Assembly (NCBI GenBank): GCA_947451925.1 | Contig: CANGAW010000002.1 | Span: 59,253-123,252 of the forward strand | DNA from: Burkholderiales bacterium | Lineage (GTDB): Bacteria; Pseudomonadota; Gammaproteobacteria; Burkholderiales; Burkholderiaceae_D | Length of the DNA stretch: 64,000 nt | Reading direction: 5' to 3' | Part shown: piece by piece, positions 8,223-23,027 of the stretch | Position numbering within the stretch: the stretch's first letter is position 1 | How the letters are laid out: every line of letters starts with the position of its first letter | Notes under the pieces: generated by a model | What the model was told of the DNA's origin: nothing | The model's input: only the letters and a program-made list of their open reading frames with translations | The model's database searches: none | Program-made: the position numbers and the translations under genes

Positions 8223-9211
8223 CGCAAAGCGAATTGAAAGCGCTGACAGCGGCCTTGCTGGCTGGTCGCGGCTTTGCGCACAAGCGCGATATCAGCGACG
8301 TGATCGGTGTGCTGACAAAGTCTTTGCCCGGTGGTGCTGCTGACCTGACACAGGCTATTGCCGTGGGCGACGACTGCGCGGCCATTGCCGATGGGGACGG
8401 CTATCTGCTGCTGGCAATTGAAGGATTTGTCGACGACTTTGTGCAGCAGATGCCGTGGTTTGCCGGCTACTGCGGCGTGATGGTTAACCTCAGCGATATT
8501 GCGGCGATGGGCGGGCGGCCGATTGCGGTGGTTGACGCCTTGTGGAGTGATGGCATGCATCCCGGCGCACAGGTATTGCAAGGCATGGCTTGCGCCTCGC
8601 AGCGCTATGGGGTGCCGATTGTGGGCGGCCACACCAATAACCAAAGCGAGCGCGGACAACTGGCGGTGGCCATTCTTGGCCGCGCTAAAAAATTACTGAC
8701 CAGCTTTGATGCCCGGGCCGGTGATGTGCTGGTGATGGCGGTGGACTTGCGCGGCGCGTATCAGGACGACAAACCCTACTGGAATGCATCGACCGAAGCG
8801 CCGGCTGAGCGGCTGCGCGCCAACCTCGAATTGCTGCCGGCCTTGGCCGAGAGCGGCTTATGCGATGCGGCCAAAGACATCAGCATGGCCGGCGCCGTCG
8901 GCACCGCGCTGATGCTTCTGGAATGCTCGCAGGTGGGTGCCGTGATTGATATTGACGCCATGCCGCGTCCTGCTGGCGTGCCTGTGCTGCGCTGGCTGCA
9001 ATCTTTCCCCAGCTTTGGTTTTATTTTCAGTGTGCGGCCGGACAAGGTGCGCGATGTGGTCCATCATTTTTCCAGTCAGGAGATTGCCTGCGCCGCAATC
9101 GGTGAAGTCAATGCATCAAGCACCGTCTGCTTGCGCGATGGCGAAGCCAGCGCGCAGTTGTGGGACTGGTCGACGGATGCTTTTATTTGCGCACCTAAGC
9201 CAAACAATTAA
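8219..9211 (+). CDS. AIR synthase-related protein, Sll0787 family
   Basis: A 330-residue protein of the PurM/ThiL/HypE-like ATP-binding superfamily. The GDDCAAI motif near residue 58, followed by the FAGYCGVMVNLSDIAAMGGRP stretch, is the hallmark Mg-ATP site and dimer strand of this fold. It is the Nit1C member found separately, or fused to the acetyltransferase, in other bacteria. It probably phosphorylates or activates a small molecule, identity unknown. Start at 8219 is chosen by the ATGA overlap; the frame extends upstream to 8135 without conserved sequence. Confidence 0.87.
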   Translation: MTQSELKALTAALLAGRGFAHKRDISDVIGVLTKSLPGGAADLTQAIAVGDDCAAIADGDGYLLLAIEGFVDDFVQQMPWFAGYCGVMVNLSDIAAMGGRPIAVVDALWSDGMHPGAQVLQGMACASQRYGVPIVGGHTNNQSERGQLAVAILGRAKKLLTSFDARAGDVLVMAVDLRGAYQDDKPYWNASTEAPAERLRANLELLPALAESGLCDAAKDISMAGAVGTALMLLECSQVGAVIDIDAMPRPAGVPVLRWLQSFPSFGFIFSVRPDKVRDVVHHFSSQEIACAAIGEVNASSTVCLRDGEASAQLWDWSTDAFICAPKPNN

Positions 9212-9222
9212 CGGAGAACGCG

Positions 9223-9501
9223 ATGCCTGCTGTGTATTTTCATGTTCGCTGGCCTGACCAGACCGAGTCGCATTGTTATTCGCCATCGACCGTGATCAGT
9301 GAATTTTTTACGCCCGACACGTGCTATCCGTTGCTGGAATTTTTACAACGGGCCAACGATGGTTTGCATGCAGCTTCCGAGCGTGTGCGGGCGAAGTTTG
9401 GTTTTGCCTGTTCTTCCGCAATGGATCAGCTGGCCAAGATTGAAAAAACGGCGCAGGCGTTTGATGCTTCCACGGCGGTACATGTGCTGAGCATCGATTA
9501 A
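9223..9501 (+). CDS. MSMEG_0570-family nitrogen starvation response protein
   Basis: A 92-residue soluble protein (starts MPAVYFHVRWPD) matching the small MSMEG_0570-type protein found only in Nit1C-like clusters. It has no recognisable catalytic motif and may be a carrier or small partner protein. It sits 11 bases after the AIR-synthase-like gene with an AACGGAG ribosome binding site. Confidence 0.85.
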   Translation: MPAVYFHVRWPDQTESHCYSPSTVISEFFTPDTCYPLLEFLQRANDGLHAASERVRAKFGFACSSAMDQLAKIEKTAQAFDASTAVHVLSID

Positions 9502-9542
9502 ACATCGTCGACATAAACAGACCATTCCCGGGATCTTCTACC

Positions 9543-10829
9543 ATGCAAAAACAAGCGTTAAAACACCATGCCGTTGCCATTGTCGGCGGCGGTCAAAGTG
9601 GTCTGTCACTGAGTTATTACTTGAAGCAGCGCGGCATCGATCATGTGGTGCTGGAGAAGCACGGTCTGGTCCATACCTGGCAAACCCAGCGCTGGGATTC
9701 GTTTTGTCTGGTCACGCCCAACTGGCAATGCAAACTGCCGGGCTGGTCGTATACCGGTACCGATCCGGACGGCTTCATGAAGCGCGAAGAAATCATCGAT
9801 TATCTGAAGGGCTTCGTGCAGCATGTCAACGCACCGGTGCAGACGGGTGTCACCGTGCAGCAGGTCACGCCGCAGCCGCATGGCGGCTTTCAGGTGGTGT
9901 CCTCAAACGGCAGCTTTACTGCTGACCAGGTGGTGGTGTCTTCCGGCGGTTATCACCTGCCGATTATTCCGCGCATGGCCGAGCGTCTGCCAGCCGACAT
10001 TGTGCAACTGCATTCCGAGCAATATCGTAACGCGGCAAGCTTGCCTGATGGTGCCGTGCTGGTGGTGGGCAATGGCCAGTCCGGTGCGCAGATTGCCGAA
10101 GATTTGCATCTGGCTGGCCGCAAGGTGGTGCTGGCAACCGGTGACGCGCCACGCTGCGCACGTTTTTATCGCGGCAAAGATGTGGTGACCTGGCTGGCCG
10201 AAATGGGCTACTACGATTTGCCGGTGCATGAACATCCCTTGCGCGAAGGCGTACGCGACAACACCAATCATTACGTCACAGGCCGCGATGGCGGGCGCGA
10301 TATTGACCTGCGCCGTTTCGCAAGCGAAGGCATGGCGTTATATGGATTGCTGACGGGTCTGGATGGCGAAACCTTGCAGTTCGGCCCCAACCTGCGTGAA
10401 AACCTGGACGCCGCCGACCATGTTTACAACCGCATCAATGCGTCGATTGATCAATACATCAGCAAAAACGCCATCGACGCACCGCCGCCGTCGGTGTACG
10501 AGCCGGTCTGGCAGCCTGAAGGAGAACGGACGACGCTCAATTTGCGCGAAGCCGGCATTAGCGCAATCGTCTGGTGCATCGGCTTTCAGCCCGACTTCAA
10601 ATGGGTCAATGCGCCTGTGTTCAATGGCAATGGAACACCGGTTCATTTGCGTGGCGTGAGCCCGCAACCGGGTTTGTATTTTCTGGGTTTGCCCTGGTTG
10701 CATACTTGGGGCTCGGGCCGTTTTTCCGGCGTGGCGCGTGACGCTTTGTATCTGGCCGAGCAGATCGAGGCGCGGCAGCTGGCTTTGCGGGGTGAGAGTG
10801 AAGCGCTGCTGATGTCGGGTGTGAGCTGA
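9543..10829 (+). CDS. Flavin-dependent oxidoreductase, MSMEG_0569 family
   Basis: A 428-residue flavoprotein of the FMO/Trk-like type. An FAD-binding GGGQSG is at about residues 16-21 and an NAD(P)H-binding GNGQSG at about 177-182. The C-terminal part carries the GLYFLGLPWLHTWGSGRF signature common to this family. It is the last gene of the Nit1C cluster. It would oxidise an unknown substrate with NADPH and oxygen. A strong hairpin 28 bases downstream separates it from the converging uvrA. Confidence 0.88.
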   Translation: MQKQALKHHAVAIVGGGQSGLSLSYYLKQRGIDHVVLEKHGLVHTWQTQRWDSFCLVTPNWQCKLPGWSYTGTDPDGFMKREEIIDYLKGFVQHVNAPVQTGVTVQQVTPQPHGGFQVVSSNGSFTADQVVVSSGGYHLPIIPRMAERLPADIVQLHSEQYRNAASLPDGAVLVVGNGQSGAQIAEDLHLAGRKVVLATGDAPRCARFYRGKDVVTWLAEMGYYDLPVHEHPLREGVRDNTNHYVTGRDGGRDIDLRRFASEGMALYGLLTGLDGETLQFGPNLRENLDAADHVYNRINASIDQYISKNAIDAPPPSVYEPVWQPEGERTTLNLREAGISAIVWCIGFQPDFKWVNAPVFNGNGTPVHLRGVSPQPGLYFLGLPWLHTWGSGRFSGVARDALYLAEQIEARQLALRGESEALLMSGVS

Positions 10830-10857
10830 GATTGATTATCTTTAGGGCTTGTGAGTA

Positions 10858-10897
10858 AAGACGCTGGGTCCCGATTTCCATCGGGACCCAGTGTCTT
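10858..10897. terminator. Long hairpin repeat between converging genes
   Basis: AAGACGCTGGGTCCCGAT and ATCGGGACCCAGTGTCTT pair over 18 bp (one G-T) with a TTCC loop. It lies between the 3' ends of the flavoprotein gene and uvrA, so it can act as a bidirectional terminator. It is one of three related copies in the window (others at 2847 and 59318), so it is also a dispersed repeat. Confidence 0.75.
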
Positions 10898-10907
10898 GCA
10901 ATGATTA

Positions 10908-13781
10908 TCAAGCCTGCTTCTTCGCTTTTCTCGCAATGCCCAGCATCGTGGCCAGATAGCTACCCGTAAAGCTGACCGGACTTTGCGCCACTTGCTCGGG
11001 TGTGCCGCTGGCTATGATCTGGCCACCGCCTGCACCGCCTTCAGGACCCAGATCCACCACCCAGTCCGCAGTTTTGATCACGTCCAGATTGTGCTCAATG
11101 ATGACCACGGTATTGCCCTGGTCGCGCAGCCGTTGTATCACGCGCAAGAGCAGCGCGATGTCATGGAAATGCAGGCCCGTGGTTGGCTCGTCGAGAATGT
11201 AGAGTGTGCGTCCGGTGTCGCGTTTGGATAACTCCAGCGACAATTTCACCCGCTGCGCTTCGCCGCCCGACAAGGTGGTGGCGCTCTGCCCCAGACGGAT
11301 ATAGCCCAGACCCACGTCGAGCAGGGTTTGCAGTTTGCGTGCAATCAGTGGCACCGGCTTGAAAAATTCATGCGCGTCTTCCACCGTCATGGCCAGCACT
11401 TCGGTGATGTTCTTGCCCTTGTATTGCACTTCCAGCGTTTCGCGGTTGTAGCGTTTGCCGTGGCAGACATCGCAGGGCACATAGACGTCGGGCAGAAAAT
11501 GCATCTCGACCTTGATCACGCCGTCGCCCTGACAGGCTTCGCAGCGACCGCCTTTGACATTGAAGGAAAAACGTCCCGCCGAATAGCCGCGTTCTTTCGC
11601 TTGCGGCACGGTCGAAAACAAGTCGCGAATCGGCGTGAACAAGCCGGTGTAAGTAGCCGGGTTGGAGCGTGGTGTGCGGCCAATCGGTGCCTGATCGACC
11701 GAAATGACTTTGTCGAAATGTTCCAGTCCCGTCACGCTGTCGTACTTGGCTGGTTCGGCTTGCGAGCCATATAAATGACGCGCCAGAATTGGGTACAAGG
11801 TGTCGTTGACCAGTGTGGATTTGCCCGAGCCGGATACGCCGGTTACGCAAGTCAGCAGGCCCACTGGTACGGTGAAATCCACACTCTTGAGGTTGTTGCC
11901 GCCGGCACCAGTAATTTCCAGTTGTTTTTTCGGATCGGCCTGCGTGCGCACTGCCGGTGTGGCGATCGCCAGTGTGCCGTTCAGATATTGCGCAGTCAGT
12001 GATTTTTTATTTTTTAAGATATCGGCCAGCGAGCCGTGCGAAATAATTTCGCCGCCATGCACACCGGCGCCGAGTCCCATGTCGACCACATAGTCGGCAC
12101 AGCGAATGGCGTCTTCATCATGTTCGACCACGATCACGGTGTTGCCGATGTCGCGCAAATGTTTAAGCGTGGTGATGAGTCGGTCATTGTCGCGCTGATG
12201 CAAACCGATCGATGGTTCATCCAGTACATACATCACGCCGGTGAGTCCCGAGCCAATCTGCGACGCCAGTCGTATCCTTTGTGCTTCGCCGCCTGAGAGC
12301 GTGTCGGCGCTGCGGTCGAGCGACAAATAATCGAGGCCGACGTTATTGAGAAATTTAAGCCGTGCGACGATTTCCTTGATGATGCGGTCGGCAATATCGC
12401 GTTTCGCTCCTTTGAGTTTGAGCGTCTCGAAAAATTCCAGCGTCTGGCGCAGCGGCGTGGCGGCGACCTGATAGATGGCCCTTTCCTGCGCACCGTTGCC
12501 GACTTTGACAAAGCGCGCTTCTACGCGCAAGCGTGCGCCGTGGCAGGACGGACATTCTTTTTCATTGATGAATTTGGCCAGTTCTTCTTTAACCGCCATC
12601 GAATCGGTCTCACGATAACGACGCTGCAAATTCGGCACCACACCTTCGAAGGTGTGTTCACGTACGGCGGTGCGGCCGCGCTCGTTAATGTAGGCAAAAG
12701 GAATTTTTTCGCGACCTGAGCCATACAGCACAATATTTTGTGTCGCTTCTTCAAGCTTCTCAAACGGCATGTCCACATCGAAATGGTAAAACGCTGCCAG
12801 GGAACTCAGCATCTGAAAATAAAACTGGTTGCGTCTGTCCCAGCCTTTGACGGCGCCCGAGGCCAGCGACAAATTAGGGAAGGCAACGATACGTTTGGGG
12901 TCGAAAAATTCGATATGGCCCAGGCCGTCGCATTCCGGGCAGGCACCCATGGGATTGTTGAACGAAAACAGCCGTGGCTCCAGCTCTTGCAAGGAGTAAC
13001 CGCACTCCGGGCAGGCAAATTTATTGGAGAACACTTGTTCATGACCCGAATCCATTTGCAGTGCGATGGCGCGGCCTTCGGCAATGCGCAGCGAAGTCTC
13101 GAAACTTTCGGCCAGCCTTTGCTTGATCTCTTCCGAGACCTTGACCCGGTCAATCACCACATCGATGGTGTGTTTCTCGGTTTTCTTCAGCGTTGGCAGC
13201 GAATCGGCTTCGTAAATTTTTGCCACGCCGGTGCCGCTTTGTATGCGAAAACGCACGAAGCCTTGCGCTTGCATCGCATCGAATAAATCACTGTGCTCGC
13301 CTTTGCGGTTGGCTACCACCGGCGCCAGAATCATCAGCTTGGTGTCAGCAGGCATGGCCAGTACGGCGTCCACCATTTGCGACACCGATTGCGCGGCCAG
13401 CGGATTGGTCGGATGGTCCGGGCAATACGGTGTGCCGACACGCGCATACAGCAGACGCAGGTAGTCGTGGATTTCTGTCACTGTGCCAACAGTTGAGCGC
13501 GGATTATGCGAGGTGGCTTTTTGTTCAATCGAAATCGCCGGCGACAAGCCTTCGATCAGGTCGACGTCCGGCTTTTCCATCAGCTGCAAAAACTGGCGCG
13601 CATAGGCCGACAAGGATTCAACATAGCGTCGCTGTCCTTCCGCGTACAGTGTGTCAAACGCCAGCGAGGATTTGCCCGAGCCTGACAGTCCGGTAATGAC
13701 GATCAGTTTATTGCGCGGCAGATCAAGGCTGATGTTTTTCAGGTTGTGGGTGCGTGCCCCCCGAATGCGGATTTCTTCCAT
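10908..13781 (-). CDS. uvrA: Excinuclease ABC subunit A
   Basis: A 957-residue damage-recognition ATPase of nucleotide excision repair, working with UvrB and UvrC in the cytoplasm. Two ABC-type ATPase modules are present, each with a Walker A site (GLSGSGKSS near 30, GVSGSGKST near 650) and an LSGGEAQR signature. The UvrB-binding region and the CxxC zinc modules (CPECGYS..., CEACQGDG..., [10 protein letters not shown]) are visible. Length is normal for the family. It is divergent from the MFS gene at 13930; no convincing LexA box was found between them. Confidence 0.97.
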   Translation of the reverse strand: MEEIRIRGARTHNLKNISLDLPRNKLIVITGLSGSGKSSLAFDTLYAEGQRRYVESLSAYARQFLQLMEKPDVDLIEGLSPAISIEQKATSHNPRSTVGTVTEIHDYLRLLYARVGTPYCPDHPTNPLAAQSVSQMVDAVLAMPADTKLMILAPVVANRKGEHSDLFDAMQAQGFVRFRIQSGTGVAKIYEADSLPTLKKTEKHTIDVVIDRVKVSEEIKQRLAESFETSLRIAEGRAIALQMDSGHEQVFSNKFACPECGYSLQELEPRLFSFNNPMGACPECDGLGHIEFFDPKRIVAFPNLSLASGAVKGWDRRNQFYFQMLSSLAAFYHFDVDMPFEKLEEATQNIVLYGSGREKIPFAYINERGRTAVREHTFEGVVPNLQRRYRETDSMAVKEELAKFINEKECPSCHGARLRVEARFVKVGNGAQERAIYQVAATPLRQTLEFFETLKLKGAKRDIADRIIKEIVARLKFLNNVGLDYLSLDRSADTLSGGEAQRIRLASQIGSGLTGVMYVLDEPSIGLHQRDNDRLITTLKHLRDIGNTVIVVEHDEDAIRCADYVVDMGLGAGVHGGEIISHGSLADILKNKKSLTAQYLNGTLAIATPAVRTQADPKKQLEITGAGGNNLKSVDFTVPVGLLTCVTGVSGSGKSTLVNDTLYPILARHLYGSQAEPAKYDSVTGLEHFDKVISVDQAPIGRTPRSNPATYTGLFTPIRDLFSTVPQAKERGYSAGRFSFNVKGGRCEACQGDGVIKVEMHFLPDVYVPCDVCHGKRYNRETLEVQYKGKNITEVLAMTVEDAHEFFKPVPLIARKLQTLLDVGLGYIRLGQSATTLSGGEAQRVKLSLELSKRDTGRTLYILDEPTTGLHFHDIALLLRVIQRLRDQGNTVVIIEHNLDVIKTADWVVDLGPEGGAGGGQIIASGTPEQVAQSPVSFTGSYLATMLGIARKAKKQA

Positions 13782-13929
13782 GCTGGTGTCTTACCTTGGT
13801 TGTGCCAATCAATGCCTTTTTGCAAAAAGCATGGGCGAGTGAGTGCGGGTCAACCTGTTACTATAACGGGTTTTCGCCATATGGCGCGGGACTCCTCCTG
13901 CGTCTGTCAAATCCCGTCTTGCGCCACTT

Positions 13930-15162
13930 ATGTCTTCAATAACAGACAATCAAACTGTCAGCCGCATGAATGCCACCGAAATTCGCGCCAGTATTTCGCT
14001 CGCCTCGATTTTCGCTTTGCGCATGCTGGGTTTATTTTTAATTTTGCCGGTCTTTGCCGTGCATGCGAAGTCGCTGCCCGGAGGCGACAACGCCACCTTG
14101 GTCGGACTGGCGCTGGGCATGTATGGCCTGACTCAGGCCTTTGGCCAGATCCCGTTCGGCATGGCCTCGGATCGCTTCGGCCGCAAACGCATTATCGTCA
14201 TTGGCCTGTTGCTGTTTGCGCTGGGCTCGCTGATTGCCGCCTGTGCCAGCGATCTCGTCTGGGTCATTGTGGGTCGTGGTGTGCAGGGTGCGGGTGCGGT
14301 GTCGGCGGCTGTGACAGCACTGATTGCCGACTCCACCCGCGATGAACACCGCACCAAGGCCATGGCCATGGTTGGCGTCTCGATCGCCCTCACGTATGCC
14401 ACTTCACTGATTTTGTCGCCGCTGCTGTACAAGGCCATTGGCATGAGCGGCATGTTCCTCCTGGTTGCTGCTCTGGCGGTGACGGCCATTGCGGTGGTGT
14501 TGTTTGTGGTGCCGCCGGCACCGGCACGCGTGCCCGAAGAGGCGTCCTTTGCGCAAGTGTTGCGCGACCCTGAGTTGATGCGCATGAATGTCGGTGTCTT
14601 TGTGCTGCATGCGGCGCAAATGTCGATGTTTGTAGTGCTGCCGGGCGTGCTGGTCAGTGCCGCAGGCCTGCCGCTGGCTCAGCACTGGCAAATTTATTTG
14701 CCGGTAGTGCTGTCTTCCTTTGTACTGATGCTGCCACCCATTTTCTTTGGTGAGAAGCGCGGCAAAACGAAGCTCGTTTTCGTGTCCTCCATTACGCTGC
14801 TGCTGCTGGTGCAATTCGGTTTATGGCTGGCCGTATCGCAGGCAACGCTGTCCATTACCTGGGCAGTGCTGCTGTTACTGGCATTTTTTGTTGCCTTCAA
14901 TATTCTGGAAGCGAGTCAGCCTTCGCTGGTGTCGAGACTGGCACCGGCTGGTGCACGCGGTGCAGCGCTTGGCGTCTATAACACCATGCAGGCCATCGGT
15001 TTGTTTGTCGGTGGCGCCGGCGGTGGCTTGATGGCGCAGCATTTTGGCGGTCCTGCCGTGTTCATGGTGGGCTGCCTGATGACCATCGCGTGGCTTATAA
15101 TTGCTTCTTCGATGAAAAGCCTGCCCAGTCGCAGCAAATCACAGCAAGCCGTCCCGGTTTAA
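13930..15162 (+). CDS. MFS transporter, YajR-like
   Basis: A 410-residue inner-membrane protein with about twelve hydrophobic segments and the MFS loop motif GMASDRFGRKRI near residues 75-86. The position between uvrA and ssb is conserved in Burkholderiales. Probably a proton-driven drug or metabolite exporter; substrate unknown. The ATG at 13966 (MNATEIRAS) is an alternative start, since neither start has a clear ribosome binding site. Confidence 0.87.
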   Translation: MSSITDNQTVSRMNATEIRASISLASIFALRMLGLFLILPVFAVHAKSLPGGDNATLVGLALGMYGLTQAFGQIPFGMASDRFGRKRIIVIGLLLFALGSLIAACASDLVWVIVGRGVQGAGAVSAAVTALIADSTRDEHRTKAMAMVGVSIALTYATSLILSPLLYKAIGMSGMFLLVAALAVTAIAVVLFVVPPAPARVPEEASFAQVLRDPELMRMNVGVFVLHAAQMSMFVVLPGVLVSAAGLPLAQHWQIYLPVVLSSFVLMLPPIFFGEKRGKTKLVFVSSITLLLLVQFGLWLAVSQATLSITWAVLLLLAFFVAFNILEASQPSLVSRLAPAGARGAALGVYNTMQAIGLFVGGAGGGLMAQHFGGPAVFMVGCLMTIAWLIIASSMKSLPSRSKSQQAVPV

Positions 15163-15174
15163 CAGGAGAAAAGT

Positions 15175-15666
15175 ATGGCATCGGTCAATAAAGTTATCGT
15201 CGTAGGCAACCTCGGACGCGATCCGGAAACACGTTATATGCCCAGCGGCGATGCGATGACCAATATCGCTGTCGCTACGACCGATAAATGGAAAGACAAA
15301 GCAAGCGGCGAACAAAAGGAAGCGACCGAATGGCATCGCATCGCCTTTTTCGGCAAGCTCGCCGAAATCGCTGGTCAGTATCTGAAAAAAGGTTCGCAAG
15401 TCTATATTGAAGGCAAGCTGCGCACGCGCAAATGGACCGACAAAGACGGCGTGGAAAAATTCACCACCGAGATCATTGCCGACAGCATGCAAATGCTGGG
15501 CAGCCGTCAGGGTATGGGCGGCAGTGCGCCTATGGATGATGGCGGCTTTGGCGGTGCGCCAAGTGGCGGCGGCTCAGCGGCGCGGGCACCGTCGGCAGCG
15601 CCGGCACGTGCACCAGCCAAGCAGGCGCCTAACTTGTCCGATATGGATGACGATATTCCGTTCTGA
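15175..15666 (+). CDS. ssb: Single-stranded DNA-binding protein
   Basis: A 163-residue protein: an OB-fold (residues 1-110, starts [18 protein letters not shown]), a Gly/Ala/Pro-rich linker, and the acidic tip MDDDIPF that recruits replication and repair proteins. It coats single-stranded DNA during replication, recombination and repair. An AGGAG site precedes the start and a hairpin with a T tract follows the stop. Confidence 0.97.
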   Translation: MASVNKVIVVGNLGRDPETRYMPSGDAMTNIAVATTDKWKDKASGEQKEATEWHRIAFFGKLAEIAGQYLKKGSQVYIEGKLRTRKWTDKDGVEKFTTEIIADSMQMLGSRQGMGGSAPMDDGGFGGAPSGGGSAARAPSAAPARAPAKQAPNLSDMDDDIPF

Positions 15667-15694
15667 TTTTTTTAATCGGCAGTATCTGTCTCTG

Positions 15695-15721
15695 GCCTCG
15701 CTTTATGCGGGGCTATTTTTT
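15695..15721 (+). terminator. Rho-independent terminator of ssb
   Basis: GCCTCGC and GCGGGGC pair over 7 bp (one T-G) around a TTTAT loop, followed by TATTTTTT, 28 bases after the ssb stop. Confidence 0.75.
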
Positions 15722-15784
15722 GCTGGCAGCAGATTTGACTATGGTTGTTGATGCTATGTTCTCTTCTTCATTTTCCCTTTACTG

Positions 15785-16480
15785 ATGGCACGCTTGCCAA
15801 GATTGGTTGTGCCCGGTCAGTTGCACCATCTGATCGCACGCGGCAACAATGATCAGCTGGTTTTTCGCGATGACAGCGACTACCGCGCCTTTCATGGCTG
15901 GCTGCGCGAAGCGGCGCAGCAGGCCGGCGTGGTCTTGCATGCCTATGTCTTTTTGCCGGGCCGCATACAGCTGCTGGCAACTCCCGCCGACAGCCTTGGC
16001 CTGAGCAAAATGATGCAGACGCTTGGCCGCCATTACGTGCCTTACTTCAATGCCAAATATGCGCGCTCCGGCAGTTTGTGGGAGGGACGTTTCCGCGCCA
16101 CCGTACTTGATGCCGCGGCTTATTTGATTCCCTGTTCGATATGGATTGAACACCAATCGGTACTGGCTGGCCTGTCTGCGGACATGGCGTCTTATATGTG
16201 GTCCAGTCATGCGCATCATGTTGGCTCGGCCAAAGATGCGTTGGTAACAGATCATTCTGCCTACTGGGCTTTGGGCAATACGCCGTTCGAGCGTGAAGCT
16301 GCCTACCGCGATTTGTCTGAATCACCTCCTGACAACGAGTTGGCGCAGGCAATAGAGCAGGCAACCTGGAAGGGCTGGGCTCTGGGTTCTGACGGCTTCA
16401 AGAAGCAGTTGGAAAAACTCACCGAGCGCCGGCTGCTTCCGGCGCGACGCGGGCGGCCGGCAAAACGCCTGCCTGATTAA
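15785..16480 (+). CDS. REP-associated transposase (Y1/RAYT) homologue with lost catalytic residues
   Basis: A 231-residue protein clearly built like RAYT/IS200-type Y1 transposases: RLPRLVVPGQLHHLIARGNN at the N-terminus, SGSLWEGRFRATVLD near 95-110, and a WALGSDGFKKQLE plus RRGRPAKR C-terminus. In active family members the HUH motif reads (N)HVHLL; here it is R60-I61-Q62-LL. The tyrosine of the usual RYIELNPV helix aligns with W120 (SIWIEHQSV). If the alignment is right, both metal-binding histidines and the nucleophile are gone although the frame is intact. It may be a decaying transposase or a domesticated DNA-binding protein. RAYT family membership is sure; function is not. Confidence 0.8.
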   Translation: MARLPRLVVPGQLHHLIARGNNDQLVFRDDSDYRAFHGWLREAAQQAGVVLHAYVFLPGRIQLLATPADSLGLSKMMQTLGRHYVPYFNAKYARSGSLWEGRFRATVLDAAAYLIPCSIWIEHQSVLAGLSADMASYMWSSHAHHVGSAKDALVTDHSAYWALGNTPFEREAAYRDLSESPPDNELAQAIEQATWKGWALGSDGFKKQLEKLTERRLLPARRGRPAKRLPD

Positions 16481-16520
16481 ATGCAATGCAGCAATTTAGG
16501 GCATTTGCCGCACCACGCTT

Positions 16521-16584
16521 GATCTGACCCCAATTAAATTTGCACTATTTTGGTTTTCGAAATAAATAGGATCAGACCCTAATT
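16521..16584. repeat. Direct repeats downstream of the RAYT-like gene
   Basis: GATCTGACCCCAATT (16521-16535) and GATCAGACCCTAATT (16570-16584) are 15-base direct repeats differing at two positions, between the RAYT-like gene and gltB. GATCTGACCCC-type motifs are often seen near RAYT genes in proteobacteria. The second copy lies 70 bases before gltB and may touch its promoter region. Confidence 0.55.
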
Positions 16585-16654
16585 TTTTGGGTTGAAGTCT
16601 GGTTTTTATTCCACTATCCTACGGAGTTCATTTATCTGGCTCTGGAGAATCGTG

Positions 16655-21340
<4,686 letters not shown>

Positions 21341-21413
21341 TTCTGACCAACCGATAGTTTCTGTTTGCACCAGCAGACAGAGATCACTTTGCGTAAAAGA
21401 ATGTGAGTAAAAA

Positions 21414-22877
21414 ATGGGAAAAGTAACCGGCTTCATGGAATTCCAGCGCCTGCAAGAAGCCAGCGAAGCGCCACAAACCCGCAAGAAGCATTACAAGGAA
21501 TTTTCCTTGCACCTGTCGGACGCCGATGCAAAAAAGCAGGGTGCCCGCTGCATGGACTGCGGTATTCCGTTTTGTAATAACGGCTGCCCGGTCAACAACA
21601 TCATCCCGGACTGGAATGATCTGGTTTACAACGGCAATTACCAGGAAGCGCTGGCCAATCTGCACTCGACCAATAACTTCCCCGAGTTCACTGGCCGCAT
21701 CTGTCCTGCGCCTTGTGAATCGGCGTGTACACTGGGCATTAATGATGATCCGGTTGGCATCAAGTCGATCGAGCATTTCATCATCGACAAAGGCTGGGAA
21801 AACGGCTGGGTCAAGCCACTGCCGTCGGCCACCAAGACCGGCAAAAAAGTCGCCGTGGTCGGCTCCGGCCCGGCCGGTATGGCAGCAGCACAGCAGCTGG
21901 CCCGCGTTGGTCATACGGTCACCGTGTTTGAGAAAAACGATCGCGTTGGCGGCTTGCTGCGTTATGGCATTCCCGACTTCAAAATGGAAAAGTCGCACAT
22001 TGACCGCCGCGTCGAGCAGATGCAGGCCGAGGGTGTGATTTTCCGCACCGGCGTAATGGTTGGCAAAGATATTCCGGCGCACATCATGAATGTGGCCAAA
22101 GAGACCATTTCGCCCGAGCAGATGGACAAAGAATTTGATGCCGTCATCATTGCCGGCGGCGCGGAAGTGCCGCGTGACTTGCCGGTGCCGGGTCGTGAAC
22201 TCGACGGCGTGCATTTTGCGATGGAATTTTTGCCGCTGCAAAATCAGTTGAACGCTGGCGACAAGCTGAAAACTCAGATCATGGCCACCGCCAAGCATGT
22301 GGTGGTAATTGGTGGCGGTGATACCGGTTCCGACTGTGTGGGCACCTCCAACCGTCATGGTGCTGCAACAGTTACGCAGTTTGAATTGCTGCCGCAACCG
22401 CCGGAAACGGAAAACAAGCCGCTGGTCTGGCCTTACTGGCCAACCAAGATGCGCACTTCTTCTTCGCATGAAGAAGGCTGCGAGCGCGACTGGGCTGTTG
22501 CGACCAAGCGTCTCGAAGGCAAAAATGGCAAAGTGGAAAAACTGATCGCTGCCCGCCTTGAATGGAAAGACGGCAAGATGTCCGAAGTGCCGAATTCCGA
22601 ATTCGAGATGAAGGCCGATCTGGTGCTGCTGGCAATGGGTTTCGTTGCGCCCGTGGCGTCGATACTGGATGCATTTGGCATCGACAAGGATGCACGTGGC
22701 AATGCCAAGGCCAGTACCGAGGGTGAGGCCAGCTACCAGACCTCCAAAGCCAAAGTGTTTGCAGCCGGTGATATGCGGCGCGGCCAGTCCTTGGTGGTGT
22801 GGGCAATTCGCGAGGGTCGTCAGTGCGCGCGCGCAGTCGACGAATTCCTGATGGGTGAATCAGTTCTGCCGCGTTAA
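21414..22877 (+). CDS. gltD: Glutamate synthase (NADPH) small subunit
   Basis: A 487-residue flavoprotein that feeds NADPH electrons to GltB. The N-terminal cysteine motifs [15 protein letters not shown] and CPAPCESAC bind the two [4Fe-4S] clusters. The FAD site [10 protein letters not shown] is near residue 151 and the NADPH site GGGDTGSDC near 300. It lies 73 bases after gltB, and a strong terminator follows it. Confidence 0.97.
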   Translation: MGKVTGFMEFQRLQEASEAPQTRKKHYKEFSLHLSDADAKKQGARCMDCGIPFCNNGCPVNNIIPDWNDLVYNGNYQEALANLHSTNNFPEFTGRICPAPCESACTLGINDDPVGIKSIEHFIIDKGWENGWVKPLPSATKTGKKVAVVGSGPAGMAAAQQLARVGHTVTVFEKNDRVGGLLRYGIPDFKMEKSHIDRRVEQMQAEGVIFRTGVMVGKDIPAHIMNVAKETISPEQMDKEFDAVIIAGGAEVPRDLPVPGRELDGVHFAMEFLPLQNQLNAGDKLKTQIMATAKHVVVIGGGDTGSDCVGTSNRHGAATVTQFELLPQPPETENKPLVWPYWPTKMRTSSSHEEGCERDWAVATKRLEGKNGKVEKLIAARLEWKDGKMSEVPNSEFEMKADLVLLAMGFVAPVASILDAFGIDKDARGNAKASTEGEASYQTSKAKVFAAGDMRRGQSLVVWAIREGRQCARAVDEFLMGESVLPR

Positions 22878-22905
22878 GCGCAAAACGGCGTTTTCAAAAC
22901 GACGT

Positions 22906-22937
22906 AAAAATAGCCTGCTGCGGCAGGCTATTTTTTA
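22906..22937 (+). terminator. Rho-independent terminator of gltBD
   Basis: AAAAATAGCCTGC and GCAGGCTATTTTT form a perfect 13-bp stem with a TGCG loop, ending in a T tract. It separates gltBD from the mla operon. Confidence 0.9.
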
Positions 22938-23027
22938 TTGTCAAAAGGATTATTGTTTTTTCTTGTGGTTTTTCATTCGTAGAAACATGCGGCATTGCAC
23001 TACAATCACGATCTCTGATATCTGCTT

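Noticed and set aside
13855..13870. Possible LexA box (CTGTTACTATAACGGG) upstream of uvrA
   Set aside because: The left half fits, but the right half lacks ACAG and three key positions differ from CTGT-N8-ACAG.
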